From Vreelandella glaciei (lineage in GTDB: Bacteria; Pseudomonadota; Gammaproteobacteria; Pseudomonadales; Halomonadaceae), in contig NZ_JACCDE010000021.1 of assembly GCF_013415125.1 (NCBI RefSeq), forward strand, positions 1-64,000: a stretch of 64,000 nucleotides of DNA, read 5' to 3'. This document shows, piece by piece, positions 18,205-28,288 of the stretch; within the stretch, counting starts at the first letter, position 1; each line of letters starts with the position of its first letter. The position numbers were made by a program, and so were the translations under genes. Below the pieces are notes generated by a model. It did no database searches and had not been told where the DNA came from. It saw only the letters and a list, made by a program, of their open reading frames with translations.

Positions 18205-21200
18205 TTAATCGACCAGCGCTGCCGCTTCTTCAATACCCACCGAGACTAACCTAGATACGCCGGGCTCTTGCATGGTCACCCCCATCAAGCGCTCGGCGGC
18301 TTCCATGGCAATCTTGTTGTGAGTGATGTAGATAAACTGTACGTTCTCAGACATCTCTTTCACCAACCGGGCGTAACGGCCCACGTTGGCGTCATCCAGC
18401 GGCGCATCCACTTCATCCAGCATACAGAACGGCGCAGGATTGAGCTGAAAGATAGCGAATACCAACGATAGTGCGGTCAGCGCTTTTTCACCGCCCGATA
18501 GCAGATGAATGGTGCTGTTCTTCTTACCCGGCGGGCGGGCCATAATCGCCACGCCGGTTTCCAGCAGGTCATCGCCGGTTAGCGTTAACCATGCTGCACC
18601 GCCGCCGAATACGCGGGGGAACAGCGCCTGCAATCCGGCATTGACCTGATCAAAGGTCTCACGGAAGCGCACCCGGGTTTCTTGGTCAATACGCTTAATC
18701 GCCCGTTCAAGGGTTTCCAGCGCTTCGGTCAGTTCGGCGTGCTGCGCTTCCAGATAATTTCGCCGCTCGGCCTGTTGATCATACTCCTCAATGGCGGCGA
18801 GGTTGATCGCCCCCAAGCGGCGAATCTTGTCCGTGGTACTTTCCAGAAGTTCCTGCCAACGGGTTTCCGTCGCTTCATGGGGCAACTGTTCAGCGAGGGT
18901 CTCGACGTTATGGCCAAGCTCAGTTAGCTGCTCATCCTGGGTGGCGGCTTTAAGTGCCAACGCCTGAACGTCCATACGCCGCTGCTGGAGCTGTTCGCGA
19001 CTCTGCTCCAGGTTACGTTCATGCTGCTGGCGGGCAAGTTCGTCATTGCGTAACTGTTCAGCCAGCGCCTGGGCCTGCTGACGCGTCGCGTTTAAGCGCC
19101 CCTCCTGCTGCTCACGCTGGTGAAGCAACTCTTCAAGCTCTTCCCCAGCCAGCTCGTCGGGCTCGACCAACATCTCCCGCGACTCTTCAAGCTCGGCAAT
19201 ACGCAGCGAGAGGCGCTCTTCAGAGTCGTTCGAGCGCGCCTGCTGAGAGCGCAGACTATCCCGCTCAGCGCTTAAACGTTCACGCTCAAGTGCCAACGCC
19301 TGCTGCTGGGCTTTGAGCGGCGCATGCTGCTGGGTCAACTGATCACGCGCCTCGCGCTGCCGGTTGCGCTGCTCTGCGCTGGTTTCCCGTGCTTCGGCGG
19401 TGCTCTCCAGCTGCTCCATTGCTACATGCCAGCGGGCGCGCTGCTCATCAAGAGTAAGCGCTAACTCTGCTTCATCCTGTTGTAGCTGGGCAAGCTCTTC
19501 ATCGAGCTCCGTTGCACGACCTTCAAGGTGTTCCAAGCGCTGGGCCAAACTACGCTCTTTCACCGCCAACTGCTGCAGGGTGGTGGCGTGAGCACGCTCC
19601 TGTTCGGCCTGCTGCTCCCGAGCCTGCTCCAGCGCTTCAATCGTCTCTCTGGCCGCCTCACACTGCTCCTCTGCCAGCGCCAAGGCCTCTTCTTCACTTT
19701 CGCGCTGAGCGGAAAGCTCGTCGTAGCGGCGGCGGGTCAATAGCAGCCCGTCGATGCCTTCACCGTTGGCCTGCTGATGCAGCCAGCCACGGCCCAACCA
19801 AACCCCATCCTGGCTCACCACGCTTTCGCCAGGCGCCAAATGCGCTACCTGCGCCTCTGCCTCTTCGGCCGTTTGCGTACAGTGAATGCTTGCTAACCAC
19901 TCGCCCAGCGCGCCTGCGCCTTTGACCAAACTATCTAATCGCTGACCCGAGGTGGAGGGAGCTGGCGAGGTTTGATCAATCAAACGCCAATCGGTGGCTA
20001 AGGCCTCGGGCAAGGCCGCCAACTGATGGCGAGTGACTAAACGTGCATTGAGCCACGGCGCAAGCAACCAGGAAGTAAGCGCTTCCCAACCTGGTGCTAC
20101 TTGCAGTACTTCGCCCAGCTGGGGAGCCTCTGCCAAGCCATGCGCTGCCAGGGTCGTGCCTATCGCAGGGTCGTGATCCACCAGTGCAGCATCAATCAAC
20201 GCTTGCAGGGAGGCCAGCTCCCCCTGACGTTGGCTCAGTTCAGCGCGTTGATGATCGCGCGTTTGAGTCACCTGCTGATAGGCCGCCTTGGCATCGCTAT
20301 AACGCTGCTGCCATTGATCCCGCTGGGCCTGAAAGCCTTCCGCCTGCTGCTGGGCATCCGCTAACTGCTCTTCGCATACGGCATGCTCCTCGCGTAGCCC
20401 TGTAAGGTCAGCGACCTCACTGCGCTGCTGGCGGCGGCGCTGATTTTCGGCTTGCAGCCGCTGAATGCGCTGCTCCAGGTCGCGCAGTAGATCCTGGCTA
20501 CGATCAGCGTCGCGGCTGGCATCCCGCCAGCGGGTTTCGGCATCGGTCCACTGCTGTTCAGCGGCTTCCAGGGCGGGAGATGCGTCGGCTAGGGACTGCT
20601 CCAGGCTTTCGAGCCGCTCCTCTAAGGCTTCGTGCTCGGGAAGCAAGTCGTCAAAGCGCTCATCAATCGCGGCTAAACGTTCCTGATCGCCTTCGCTAAC
20701 CCGGCGCTGCTCGTCCAGGTCACGCCGGGCGGTAGCAATATCGCTGGCCAGTTGAGTTTCACGGCTGCGGCGATGGGCCTGATCCTGTTCCAGACGGGCA
20801 ATGCGCGTGGTGGTTTCAAAAAACTGCTGTTGGTGACGGTCGAGCACTTCAGAGAGTTCGTCATGCTGTTCGCGGGCTTGTTCCAAGCGGGTTTCGCACT
20901 GACGAACGCCGAAGACATCTTTTTCGACCGCGATTTCCAACTCGCGAACGCGGCTCTCCTGATGGGACTGCTCCGCCCGCAGGGTGCGGCCGCGCAGTAG
21001 CGCCAGCTCACCCTTGAGCCGATACTCCTGCTCCTTGAGATCCTGATAGCGCTTGGCGGCTTCGGCCTGACGTTTGAGGCGCTCTAGCTGTTTATCCAGC
21101 TCTTCGCGAATATCGTCCAGACGCTCCAGGTTTTCCTGGGTGCGCCGCATGCGGTTTTCGGTTTCCCGGCGGCGCTCTTTGTACTTGGAGATACCCGCGG

Positions 21201-21699
21201 CCTCTTCCAGCGTCGAGCGCAGGTCGTCGGGGCGAGCCTCGATCAACCGCGAAATCATGCCTTGGCCGATGATGGCATAGGAGCGCGGCCCCAGGCCGGT
21301 GCCCATAAACAGGTCGGCGATATCGCGCCGACGGCACTTTTGACCGTTGAAGAAGTAGTTGGATTGCCCATCCCGCGTGACCAAGCGCCTAACGACGATT
21401 TCGGCATACTGCGCATAAACGCCGCCCATACCGCCGTCGCGGTTGTCGAACTTGAGCTCTATGGAGGCTTGGCTGATCGGTTTACGACCAGTGGAGCCGT
21501 TGAAAATAACGTCAGCCATGGACTCGCCGCGCAGGGTTTTAGCGGAGGACTCCCCCATGACCCAGCGCACGGCGTCAATAATGTTGGATTTACCGCAGCC
21601 GTTGGGGCCCACGATGGCGGTCATATTGCCATCGAAGGGCACCGTGACGGGGTCCACAAAGGACTTAAAACCGACTAAGCGAATCGAGGTTAAGCGCAT
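18205..21699 (-). CDS. smc: Chromosome segregation protein SMC
   Basis: A 1164-residue SMC ATPase. The N-terminal head has Walker A GPNGCGKS (31-38). Two long coiled-coil arms rich in Glu, Gln, Arg and Leu flank a hinge at about 500-640. The C-terminal head has the signature LLSGGEKALTALSL and Walker B FCMLDEVDAPLDD. It forms the condensin core that compacts and separates chromosomes. It lies 25 bp downstream of ccmI on the same strand, so read-through from the ccm operon is possible. Confidence 0.97.
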   Translation of the reverse strand: MRLTSIRLVGFKSFVDPVTVPFDGNMTAIVGPNGCGKSNIIDAVRWVMGESSAKTLRGESMADVIFNGSTGRKPISQASIELKFDNRDGGMGGVYAQYAEIVVRRLVTRDGQSNYFFNGQKCRRRDIADLFMGTGLGPRSYAIIGQGMISRLIEARPDDLRSTLEEAAGISKYKERRRETENRMRRTQENLERLDDIREELDKQLERLKRQAEAAKRYQDLKEQEYRLKGELALLRGRTLRAEQSHQESRVRELEIAVEKDVFGVRQCETRLEQAREQHDELSEVLDRHQQQFFETTTRIARLEQDQAHRRSRETQLASDIATARRDLDEQRRVSEGDQERLAAIDERFDDLLPEHEALEERLESLEQSLADASPALEAAEQQWTDAETRWRDASRDADRSQDLLRDLEQRIQRLQAENQRRRQQRSEVADLTGLREEHAVCEEQLADAQQQAEGFQAQRDQWQQRYSDAKAAYQQVTQTRDHQRAELSQRQGELASLQALIDAALVDHDPAIGTTLAAHGLAEAPQLGEVLQVAPGWEALTSWLLAPWLNARLVTRHQLAALPEALATDWRLIDQTSPAPSTSGQRLDSLVKGAGALGEWLASIHCTQTAEEAEAQVAHLAPGESVVSQDGVWLGRGWLHQQANGEGIDGLLLTRRRYDELSAQRESEEEALALAEEQCEAARETIEALEQAREQQAEQERAHATTLQQLAVKERSLAQRLEHLEGRATELDEELAQLQQDEAELALTLDEQRARWHVAMEQLESTAEARETSAEQRNRQREARDQLTQQHAPLKAQQQALALERERLSAERDSLRSQQARSNDSEERLSLRIAELEESREMLVEPDELAGEELEELLHQREQQEGRLNATRQQAQALAEQLRNDELARQQHERNLEQSREQLQQRRMDVQALALKAATQDEQLTELGHNVETLAEQLPHEATETRWQELLESTTDKIRRLGAINLAAIEEYDQQAERRNYLEAQHAELTEALETLERAIKRIDQETRVRFRETFDQVNAGLQALFPRVFGGGAAWLTLTGDDLLETGVAIMARPPGKKNSTIHLLSGGEKALTALSLVFAIFQLNPAPFCMLDEVDAPLDDANVGRYARLVKEMSENVQFIYITHNKIAMEAAERLMGVTMQEPGVSRLVSVGIEEAAALVD

Positions 21700-21723
21700 A
21701 CCGAGACGACGTTCCCGTTGCGA

Positions 21724-22962
21724 TTATTCAAAAACACGGTTAATCACCACTTCAACCGCCTCCGCGTCTTCAATAGGCTCGACGCTGACGCTCTCAAGGT
21801 CACCGAACAGATCTCCCGGCTGGGGCATTGCTTGGCCAGAGGGCGAAACACGCACCACTAAACGGGCTTCCTGCACCTGGGAGATTTGCGCCTGTGGCGA
21901 CATCGCAGCAGTGTTATCTAGCGTCACGGTCATGGGCAGCTCGGATACCTGCGCCCGCACCACGGCCAGGGGTGGTAACTCACCCTCAATATCGCGGGCA
22001 GTGATAAACACAGTGTCGTCATCGTCAACGCGCCCGGCGAGCTCTTCGTCTAACGCAACGCGAACCCTAATGCCGTTACCTTCGCCGACGGTTTCTTCAG
22101 GCTCAATACCCATGCGCTCCTGGGCCACGCGAATACCCTCGCGCAGCGAGTCAACGGTGTCGGGATCCTCGATATTGGCAATCGCCCGGCGCCAGTGGTC
22201 AATGGCCTGTTCGTAATCACCTTTATCAAAGGCATTAACCCCTAGCAAACCCAGCACGGTTGGCTGGCGGGGATCCTGCTCCAACGTCTCATCGACCAAT
22301 GCCTGCACTTCATCGGTGAGTTCGCGCTCGGCCATAAAGAAACGAATTTGCGCTAGTTGAGCCAGCAGCGGTGGAATTCGGCCTTCAATCTCAATCAGGC
22401 GTTCAAGCGCATCGACGGCCTGGGGCATCTGTCCTGTTTCGCGATAGACCGGAAACAGCGCGCTCCATACGTTTGGGTTATCCGGCTGACGCTCGGCCTG
22501 CTCTTCCATGCGCTCGATATACATGCTCAGCGAGCCTTCAGGGTCATTCTGTACTTCTTGCTGAACGGCGAGTAACACAAGGTCGCCCTCGGCGCCCTGC
22601 TGTTGATACCAAAGCACGCTGACCACTACCACGGCCACCATAACGACAGGCACCACCAGACGACCCGCCCCTGCCGGCTTGAGCGGCCGGCGCGCGCGCA
22701 CGGCGGTGTCTTCCAGCAGGCTACGCTCAAGCTCCAACCGATCTTCTTCAAAGCGCTCGGCATCAATGTCGCCACGCTCTCGCGCCGCTTCTAGTGACGT
22801 TAAGCGACGCTGAAAAATCGCCACATTCTGCTCGGCAGAGGTGTCATTGGTTTCAAACGCGTGTTGTTGATCATGTAATCGACGCGCGTTTCTTAGCGGC
22901 GCTACCAGCAGCCACAGCGCGGGGAGCAGTAAAACGGCAATCGCAATCCAGAGCAGCGTCAT
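21724..22962 (-). CDS. ccmI: Cytochrome c maturation protein CcmI
   Basis: 412 residues. Two membrane helices (about 1-22 and 98-118) flank a cytoplasmic leucine-zipper-like loop with the family motif LEAARERGDIDAERFEEDRLELER. A periplasmic TPR region follows (about 150-290), then a CcmI-specific C-terminal domain. CcmI chaperones apocytochrome c to the CcmFH ligase. In E. coli this part is fused to CcmH; here it is separate. Its ATG overlaps the ccmH stop by 4 bp. Confidence 0.9.
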   Translation of the reverse strand: MTLLWIAIAVLLLPALWLLVAPLRNARRLHDQQHAFETNDTSAEQNVAIFQRRLTSLEAARERGDIDAERFEEDRLELERSLLEDTAVRARRPLKPAGAGRLVVPVVMVAVVVVSVLWYQQQGAEGDLVLLAVQQEVQNDPEGSLSMYIERMEEQAERQPDNPNVWSALFPVYRETGQMPQAVDALERLIEIEGRIPPLLAQLAQIRFFMAERELTDEVQALVDETLEQDPRQPTVLGLLGVNAFDKGDYEQAIDHWRRAIANIEDPDTVDSLREGIRVAQERMGIEPEETVGEGNGIRVRVALDEELAGRVDDDDTVFITARDIEGELPPLAVVRAQVSELPMTVTLDNTAAMSPQAQISQVQEARLVVRVSPSGQAMPQPGDLFGDLESVSVEPIEDAEAVEVVINRVFE

Positions 22963-23429
22963 GAAGACCTCTTACGGTTAATCAGCGCATCTATACGCTG
23001 GCGCTCTTCGGCGCTCAGCGCTTTAGCAGAGGCATTTCGGCGGGCACGAATCATTAACACAACCACCAGCGCGCCTAGCAGCACCAGTGCAATAGGCAGC
23101 CCCCAAAGCAGGTAGGTGCGGCTCTCTAATCGCGGGTTATAGAGAATATATTCACCAAACCGCTGCACCATATGGTTAACAATTTCGATATCCGACTGCC
23201 CGTCTTGCAGCAGTTGGTAGACACGCTCGCGCATGTCCCCTGAAATAGGGGCATCGGAATCGTTTATAGCTTGGTTTTCACACAGCGGGCAGCGCATCGA
23301 GGCGGTTAAATCGTGATAGCGTTTTTCCATGACCGGATCGTCAAATTCGCGTAGTTCGATCCCCCCCGCCGCTGCACCAAACGCTATAACCAGCAGTAGT
23401 AGCGCTACCATGGTTCGCATTAGCGCCAT
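22959..23429 (-). CDS. ccmH: Cytochrome c maturation protein CcmH (thiol oxidoreductase)
   Basis: 156 residues: a signal sequence, a three-helix periplasmic domain and a membrane helix at about 104-124. The redox motif is RCPLCENQ with Cys47 and Cys50, where the family consensus is LRCxxCQN. It reduces the apocytochrome CXXCH disulphide before haem ligation. It overlaps ccmG by 10 bp upstream and ccmI by 4 bp downstream, within the ccm operon. Confidence 0.92.
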   Translation of the reverse strand: MALMRTMVALLLLVIAFGAAAGGIELREFDDPVMEKRYHDLTASMRCPLCENQAINDSDAPISGDMRERVYQLLQDGQSDIEIVNHMVQRFGEYILYNPRLESRTYLLWGLPIALVLLGALVVVLMIRARRNASAKALSAEERQRIDALINRKRSS

Positions 23430-23947
23430 TTTTCCACCTCCGGCAAGATTCGTTCGCGGACGTCTTGTGGCGATACGTAGCCTTTATGGTGATAGCGAAT
23501 AACGCCGTCGGCATCGACCAGAAAGGTTTCCGGCGCGCCGTAAACGCCAAGGTCAAAACCCAGCTCGCCTTCTGGATCAAAAATATTCACTTCAAACGGA
23601 TCGCCAAACTCGCTGAGAAACTCCATGCCTTTTTCGCGGGTATCCCGGTAGTTAACCCCAACCATCCGAATGTCCTGATCGGCCAGCTCCAGCAGTTGAG
23701 GCATCTCCTGCTTACACGCGGGGCACCACTCGCCCCATACGTTAACCAGGGTGACGTCGCCCTGGAGCAGCGATTGGTCCACGCGCTGATTTTTATCGCG
23801 CAGCGTGGTGGCTTCAAAGGCCGGGAACTCGCGCGCCATCAGCGCGGAATCGCGCTGGGAAGGGTCCAGCGATAGGCCCTGGAAAAAGAACAGCGCCAAG
23901 CCTAAAAAGCAAACCGGCAGCAGTAATAGCAATAACCGACGCTTCAT
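23420..23947 (-). CDS. ccmG: Thiol:disulphide interchange protein CcmG/DsbE
   Basis: 175 residues with an N-terminal signal anchor (MKRRLLLLLLPVCFLGLALF) and a thioredoxin-like domain. The active site is GEWCPACK (Cys75, Cys78), with the cis-proline segment YGAPETFLVD near residue 137. It passes electrons from DsbD/CcdA to CcmH or the apocytochrome in the periplasm. Overlaps of 4 bp with ccmF and 10 bp with ccmH show tight co-translation. Confidence 0.94.
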   Translation of the reverse strand: MKRRLLLLLLPVCFLGLALFFFQGLSLDPSQRDSALMAREFPAFEATTLRDKNQRVDQSLLQGDVTLVNVWGEWCPACKQEMPQLLELADQDIRMVGVNYRDTREKGMEFLSEFGDPFEVNIFDPEGELGFDLGVYGAPETFLVDADGVIRYHHKGYVSPQDVRERILPEVEKWR

Positions 23948-25953
23948 ACAGTGGCCTCCTGCGCAGTATCGCCTTTGCCGATCGCTTTCGGTGCCTCACG
24001 AGTGACCGTCGCGCGGCGGTAACGCTTATCGAGCACCGCCAGTACACCACCAAATGCCATAAACAGGGCGCCCAGCCATAGCCAGCGTACAAAGGGTTTG
24101 TATTGGACACGCATCGCCCAACTGCCGTCGCCAAGGTCTTCGCCCATGGCCACATAGAGATCACGGAACAGCCCCGGCCGCAGAGCCACCTGGGTCATCG
24201 GCATACCGGTCGCGAGATAAAGGCGTTTTTCAGGACGCATGGTGAAACTGCTACCGGTGTCGCCACGCTGTACCTGAAGGATCGTAGTGTCTGCCAAAAA
24301 GTTTGGCCCGCGACGCTCGGCTAACTCCGTCATGGTGAACTGATAGCCCGCCACTTCGACCGTGGTGCCCGGCGACATGCGCACGTTGCGCTCGATGTTG
24401 TAGTTGGACACCACCGCAACACCCACAATCGTGACCGCCACACCAATGTGCCCTAACACCATGCCCCAGTAAGAGAGTGAAAGCTTGCGTAACCCGGCGA
24501 TGAACGAGCTGGCGTGACGGGTTTTATCAAACACATCGCGCACCATCGGCAGCACAATCCATAGCGCAGAGACGATCCCCAGGGAGACAAACAGATTCCA
24601 CTCACCGCGATACAGCAGCGGCATCAGTATGCCCAGCACCAGCGCAGCAACGCCCGCCAACCAGAGCTTACGGACTAGGTCGCGCACCGCCATGCCTTTC
24701 CAGCGCGTTACCGAGCCTAGTCCCATAAAGATGCACATCATCACGGTGAGCGGTACAAACAGCGCATTGAAGTAAGGCGGGCCCACGCTGATTTTACCCA
24801 GCCCCAGGGAGTCAAGAATCAGCGGGTAGACGGTGCCAAGTAAAACGGTGACCGTCATGATGACCAGGAAGATATTATTGACCAGCAGCAGCGCATCCCG
24901 AGAGAGCCAGTTAAAGCCCACTTTGTGGCTGACCCGCGGGGCTCGCAGTGCGAATACCAGCAGCGAGAGCGTCACCGTAATCGCCAGCAGCATCAGGATA
25001 AAGAAGCCACGGGCAGGGTCGTTGGCAAACGCATGTACCGAGGTGAGCACGCCGGAGCGCACCAGGAAGGTTCCCATCAGCGACAGCGAAAAGGTCGAGA
25101 TCGCCAATAGCACGGTCCAGCTCTTAAACGAGCCGCGCTTTTCGGTCACCGCCAGCGAGTGCACCAGCGCGGTTCCCGTTAACCAGGGCAGCAGCGACGC
25201 GTTTTCGACCGGGTCCCAGAACCACCAGCCGCCCCAGCCAAGCTCGTAATAGGCCCACCAACTGCCGAGGGCGATCCCCACGGTCAAAAACGCCCAGGCC
25301 AGATTCGTCCAGGGACGTGCCCAGCGCGTCCAGGCGGCGTCTAGGCGCCCTCCCATGAGAGCAGCAATCGCAAAGGCAAAGACCACGGAAAAACCCACAT
25401 AGCCCATGTAAAGCATCGGCGGATGCACCACTAGCCCGAAGTCTTGCAGCAGCGGGTTGAGGTCGGCACCGTCTTGAGGCATGTCGGGGAGCAAGCGTTC
25501 AAAAGGGTTAGAGGTGATCAGGATGAATAGTAAGAAACCGACACATACCATGCCCATGACGCCCATCACCCGAGCGACCATATCCCGCGGCAAGTTGCCG
25601 GTGAACACGCTCGCCGCAAAGCCCCAACCTGCCAGCATTAGGCTCCATAGCAGGACAGAGCCCTCATGGTTGCCCCACACCGCGCTGAATTTGTAGTACC
25701 ACGGCAGCAGCGAATTGGAGTTATTCGCTACGTTCGCCACGCTAAAGTCATCCAGCATATAGCTCGCGGTCAAACAGGCGTAGGCGATGGCAATAAACAG
25801 AAACTGCCCGGCCGCCATGGGCTGACCATAGGCCATCCACAGTGGGCGGCGGGTCGCTGCACCGGCCAGCGGCATCACTGCCTGCACCATCGCCATCAAC
25901 AGCGCGATGATGAGGGCGAAGTGGCCAATTTCAGGAATCATTTTAATCAGCAT
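23944..25953 (-). CDS. ccmF: Cytochrome c haem lyase subunit CcmF
   Basis: A 669-residue membrane protein with about 15 helices and the periplasmic tryptophan-rich WWD motif GGWWFWDPVENAS near 230-243. Conserved His residues (as in LLQDFGLVVHPPMLY) are present. With CcmH and CcmI it accepts haem from holo-CcmE and attaches it to apocytochrome c. GGAGCGCAC precedes the ATG. It is separated from ccmE by 52 bp. Confidence 0.96.
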   Translation of the reverse strand: MLIKMIPEIGHFALIIALLMAMVQAVMPLAGAATRRPLWMAYGQPMAAGQFLFIAIAYACLTASYMLDDFSVANVANNSNSLLPWYYKFSAVWGNHEGSVLLWSLMLAGWGFAASVFTGNLPRDMVARVMGVMGMVCVGFLLFILITSNPFERLLPDMPQDGADLNPLLQDFGLVVHPPMLYMGYVGFSVVFAFAIAALMGGRLDAAWTRWARPWTNLAWAFLTVGIALGSWWAYYELGWGGWWFWDPVENASLLPWLTGTALVHSLAVTEKRGSFKSWTVLLAISTFSLSLMGTFLVRSGVLTSVHAFANDPARGFFILMLLAITVTLSLLVFALRAPRVSHKVGFNWLSRDALLLVNNIFLVIMTVTVLLGTVYPLILDSLGLGKISVGPPYFNALFVPLTVMMCIFMGLGSVTRWKGMAVRDLVRKLWLAGVAALVLGILMPLLYRGEWNLFVSLGIVSALWIVLPMVRDVFDKTRHASSFIAGLRKLSLSYWGMVLGHIGVAVTIVGVAVVSNYNIERNVRMSPGTTVEVAGYQFTMTELAERRGPNFLADTTILQVQRGDTGSSFTMRPEKRLYLATGMPMTQVALRPGLFRDLYVAMGEDLGDGSWAMRVQYKPFVRWLWLGALFMAFGGVLAVLDKRYRRATVTREAPKAIGKGDTAQEATV

Positions 25954-26005
25954 GTGCGCTCCGAATTAGCACTGGCGGTAGGGCAAGTCGGTGAAACGAT
26001 GGGGG

Positions 26006-26515
26006 TTAATACTCGCTTGCTTGGGGGACGCCCTCTTCATCAAGCCGCTTACCCACTTCGGCAGCCTTGGCCTGATAGTCGGCCGGCGAATAGCCCGCCT
26101 CTTCAAGTGCCTGCGCTACTTCAGGCGGCATGTAGTTCTCATCGTGACGCGCCAGCACTTTATCGGCATACAAACGGCCATCTGCTTGAAGCTCCCCGAC
26201 CACCACTACACCTTGGCCCTCGCGGAACAGATCGGGAAGGATGCCGCTGTAGTAGACCTCTAGGTCATCAACGTAATCGGTCACGGTAAACGCGACGTCC
26301 AGGCTGTCGGGGTCACGGGACACCGAGCCCTCTTTCACCATGCCGCCCGCGCGAATCTGGCGTTCCATGGGCGCATCGCCCTGAGCGATCTGCACCGGGC
26401 TAAAAAACAGATTAATGTTGGCACGTAGCGCATACAGCGTTAGCCCGACAGCAATCGCGGTTAACGACACCAAACCCAAAATGACGAAGAGTTTCTGTTT
26501 ACGTTTGGGGGTCAT
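26006..26515 (-). CDS. ccmE: Cytochrome c maturation haem chaperone CcmE
   Basis: 169 residues: an N-terminal membrane anchor (KLFVILGLVSLTAIAVGLTL, about 8-27) and a periplasmic OB-fold. The covalent haem-binding histidine is His124 in HDENYMPP, followed by Tyr128. The C-terminal tail is flexible. It receives haem at the CcmC/CcmD site and delivers it to CcmF. Its start overlaps the ccmD stop by 4 bp. Confidence 0.95.
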   Translation of the reverse strand: MTPKRKQKLFVILGLVSLTAIAVGLTLYALRANINLFFSPVQIAQGDAPMERQIRAGGMVKEGSVSRDPDSLDVAFTVTDYVDDLEVYYSGILPDLFREGQGVVVVGELQADGRLYADKVLARHDENYMPPEVAQALEEAGYSPADYQAKAAEVGKRLDEEGVPQASEY

Positions 26516-26703
26516 TGGGCGTTCCCTCTCAAGCTATTTGCGCGCCGCGCCCGACGCTTTATGCCATTCAATAGCTGACGCTGTTCAACGCGCGCATGCC
26601 AAACGGTGGCCACCAGCAGCAGCGCCGTTACCCCCCAGGCAGACCATACATAAGGTGCATGGCCGCCCATGGCGAGAAATTCGGAAAATGAGGCAAATGC
26701 CAT
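26512..26703 (-). CDS. ccmD: Haem exporter accessory protein CcmD
   Basis: A 63-residue single-helix membrane protein. It starts [20 protein letters not shown], has a helix at about 18-38 (WSAWGVTALLLVATVWHAR) and ends in a basic tail, as typical CcmD does. It helps release holo-CcmE from the CcmABC complex. The start overlaps the ccmC stop by 1 bp. Confidence 0.92.
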   Translation of the reverse strand: MAFASFSEFLAMGGHAPYVWSAWGVTALLLVATVWHARVEQRQLLNGIKRRARRANSLRGNAQ

Positions 26704-27470
26704 TAGCGCGTCTCCTCTGCCTGTGCATTCACTACCTGGCCGTTAACGAGCTCCTGTACCCAGCGCTTGCTCGACTCTCGGCGTAGGATCTCGCTGCGCG
26801 TGCGCATCAGCGTCAAGGCAATAAAAAAGCTGTAGAACCCTAGCACCATAATGACCAGCGGCAGCCACATTTCGGTGGGCATCGTCGGGCGCGAGGTTAA
26901 CGTAAACGAGGCTGGCTGGTGCAGGGTGTACCACCAATCCACTGAGTATTTGATGATGGGAATGTTGATGACGCCCACCATGGCCAGCACCGAGGCTGCC
27001 CGTGAGGCACTATCGCGGCTGGTAAACGCACCACGCAGAGCAATCACGCCTAAATAGAGGAAGAGCAGAATCAGCATGGAGGTAAGCCGGGCATCCCACA
27101 TCCACCAGGTACCCCAGGTCGGCACACCCCATACAGCACCGGAAAATAGCGCGACAAAGGTCATCGCAGCGCCCAGCGGTGCCATAACTGCCGCCGCCAT
27201 ATCGGCGACTTTAATTTTCCAGACCATAAACACCAGCCCAGACACCGCCATGGAGATAAAAATCGATTGAGCTAAAAAAGCCGCGGGCACGTGAACATAA
27301 ATGATCCGGAAACTATTGCCCTGCTGATAATCCGCTGGGGCAAACGCCAGCCCCCACAGCGAGCCAGTGACCAGCAACAGCACCGCTGCGGCCCAAAACC
27401 AGGGCTGTAATTTGGCACTAATGCCATAGAACCACTTGGGTGATCCCAGCTTGTGTATAAACGCCCACAT
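26703..27470 (-). CDS. ccmC: Haem transporter/ligase component CcmC
   Basis: A 255-residue six-helix membrane protein of the haem-handling family. The WWD motif is [14 protein letters not shown], flanked by conserved histidines ([10 protein letters not shown] and [10 protein letters not shown]). CcmC binds haem at its periplasmic face and loads it onto CcmE. It lies between ccmB (14 bp upstream) and ccmD. Confidence 0.95.
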   Translation of the reverse strand: MWAFIHKLGSPKWFYGISAKLQPWFWAAAVLLLVTGSLWGLAFAPADYQQGNSFRIIYVHVPAAFLAQSIFISMAVSGLVFMVWKIKVADMAAAVMAPLGAAMTFVALFSGAVWGVPTWGTWWMWDARLTSMLILLFLYLGVIALRGAFTSRDSASRAASVLAMVGVINIPIIKYSVDWWYTLHQPASFTLTSRPTMPTEMWLPLVIMVLGFYSFFIALTLMRTRSEILRRESSKRWVQELVNGQVVNAQAEETR

Positions 27471-27484
27471 AGCGTGTCCTGTCC

Positions 27485-28288
27485 TTAACCGTTAATACTG
27501 ATACGCAGCGATGCGGCAATCGCCCACGGCGCTAACATAAGTGAGGCCGCCAGCAGCGCGCCTAAGATAGCCAAGTGCGCAGAGACACCGTCGCCCAAAA
27601 TAGCCGCCTGGACCGCACCTGCGCCAAAAATGAGTACCGGAATATACAGCGGCAGCACGAGTAGCGAGAGCAGGACGCCGCCCCGCGCCAAGCCGACGGT
27701 TAACGCCGCACCAATGGCACCAATCAGGCTCAAGCTCGCCGTGCCCAGCGCCAGCGATAGCGCCAACACCGCATAGCTACCCGCAGGCAGTGCGAGCATA
27801 ATGCCCAGCAGTGGTGCCATCAGTGCCAACGGCAGCCCGGCCAGCAGCCAATGCACGGCCACTTTCGCCACGCTTAATGCCGCCAGCGGCTGCGGAGCGA
27901 GTAACAGCTGTTCAAGGCTGCCGTCGTCGTAATCGCTGCGAAACAGGCTATCTAGCGACAGCAGCGCGGCTAACAGTGCCGCCACCCATAGCAACCCCGG
28001 CGCAATCGTCGCCAACAGCTCCGGGTCGGGTGAAATAGCGATCGGAAACAGGGTGATCACCAGGGCAAAAAACACCAGCGGATTGAGCACTTCACCGCGA
28101 CGTCTCAGCAGTAGCGTCAAATCACGCACCAACGTGGCCTTCACCGCGATCATCAGCCCGCCCTGGTGCTCAAGCAGTGGCACTGAAGGGGCATCCATGG
28201 CGGTGTCTGATCCATGTAGAGAGCTATCTGAAGAGCTGTGCAGCTCTGTTTTCTGCCACCCTGTTTCCTGCAATCCGGCCTCCTTCAC
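27485..28288 (-). CDS. ccmB: Haem ABC exporter permease CcmB, with N-terminal extension
   Basis: 267 residues from a GTG that overlaps the ccmA stop (GTGA). The CcmB membrane domain begins near residue 46 ([25 protein letters not shown]) and keeps the family segments [14 protein letters not shown] and [11 protein letters not shown], with six helices. The first 45 residues are polar (Ser/Thr/Glu-rich) and absent from E. coli CcmB. A perfect AAGGAGG lies inside the first codons, 5 bp before an in-frame TTG at 28273, which may be the real start. CcmAB is the ATP-driven part that releases holo-CcmE. Confidence 0.88.
   Translation of the reverse strand: MKEAGLQETGWQKTELHSSSDSSLHGSDTAMDAPSVPLLEHQGGLMIAVKATLVRDLTLLLRRRGEVLNPLVFFALVITLFPIAISPDPELLATIAPGLLWVAALLAALLSLDSLFRSDYDDGSLEQLLLAPQPLAALSVAKVAVHWLLAGLPLALMAPLLGIMLALPAGSYAVLALSLALGTASLSLIGAIGAALTVGLARGGVLLSLLVLPLYIPVLIFGAGAVQAAILGDGVSAHLAILGALLAASLMLAPWAIAASLRISING

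Noticed and set aside
18205..21699. Long plus-strand frames opposite smc, zipA, gltB and ligA
   Set aside because: They are shadows of GC-rich genes on the minus strand: no ribosome sites, odd amino-acid composition and full overlap with well-supported genes.
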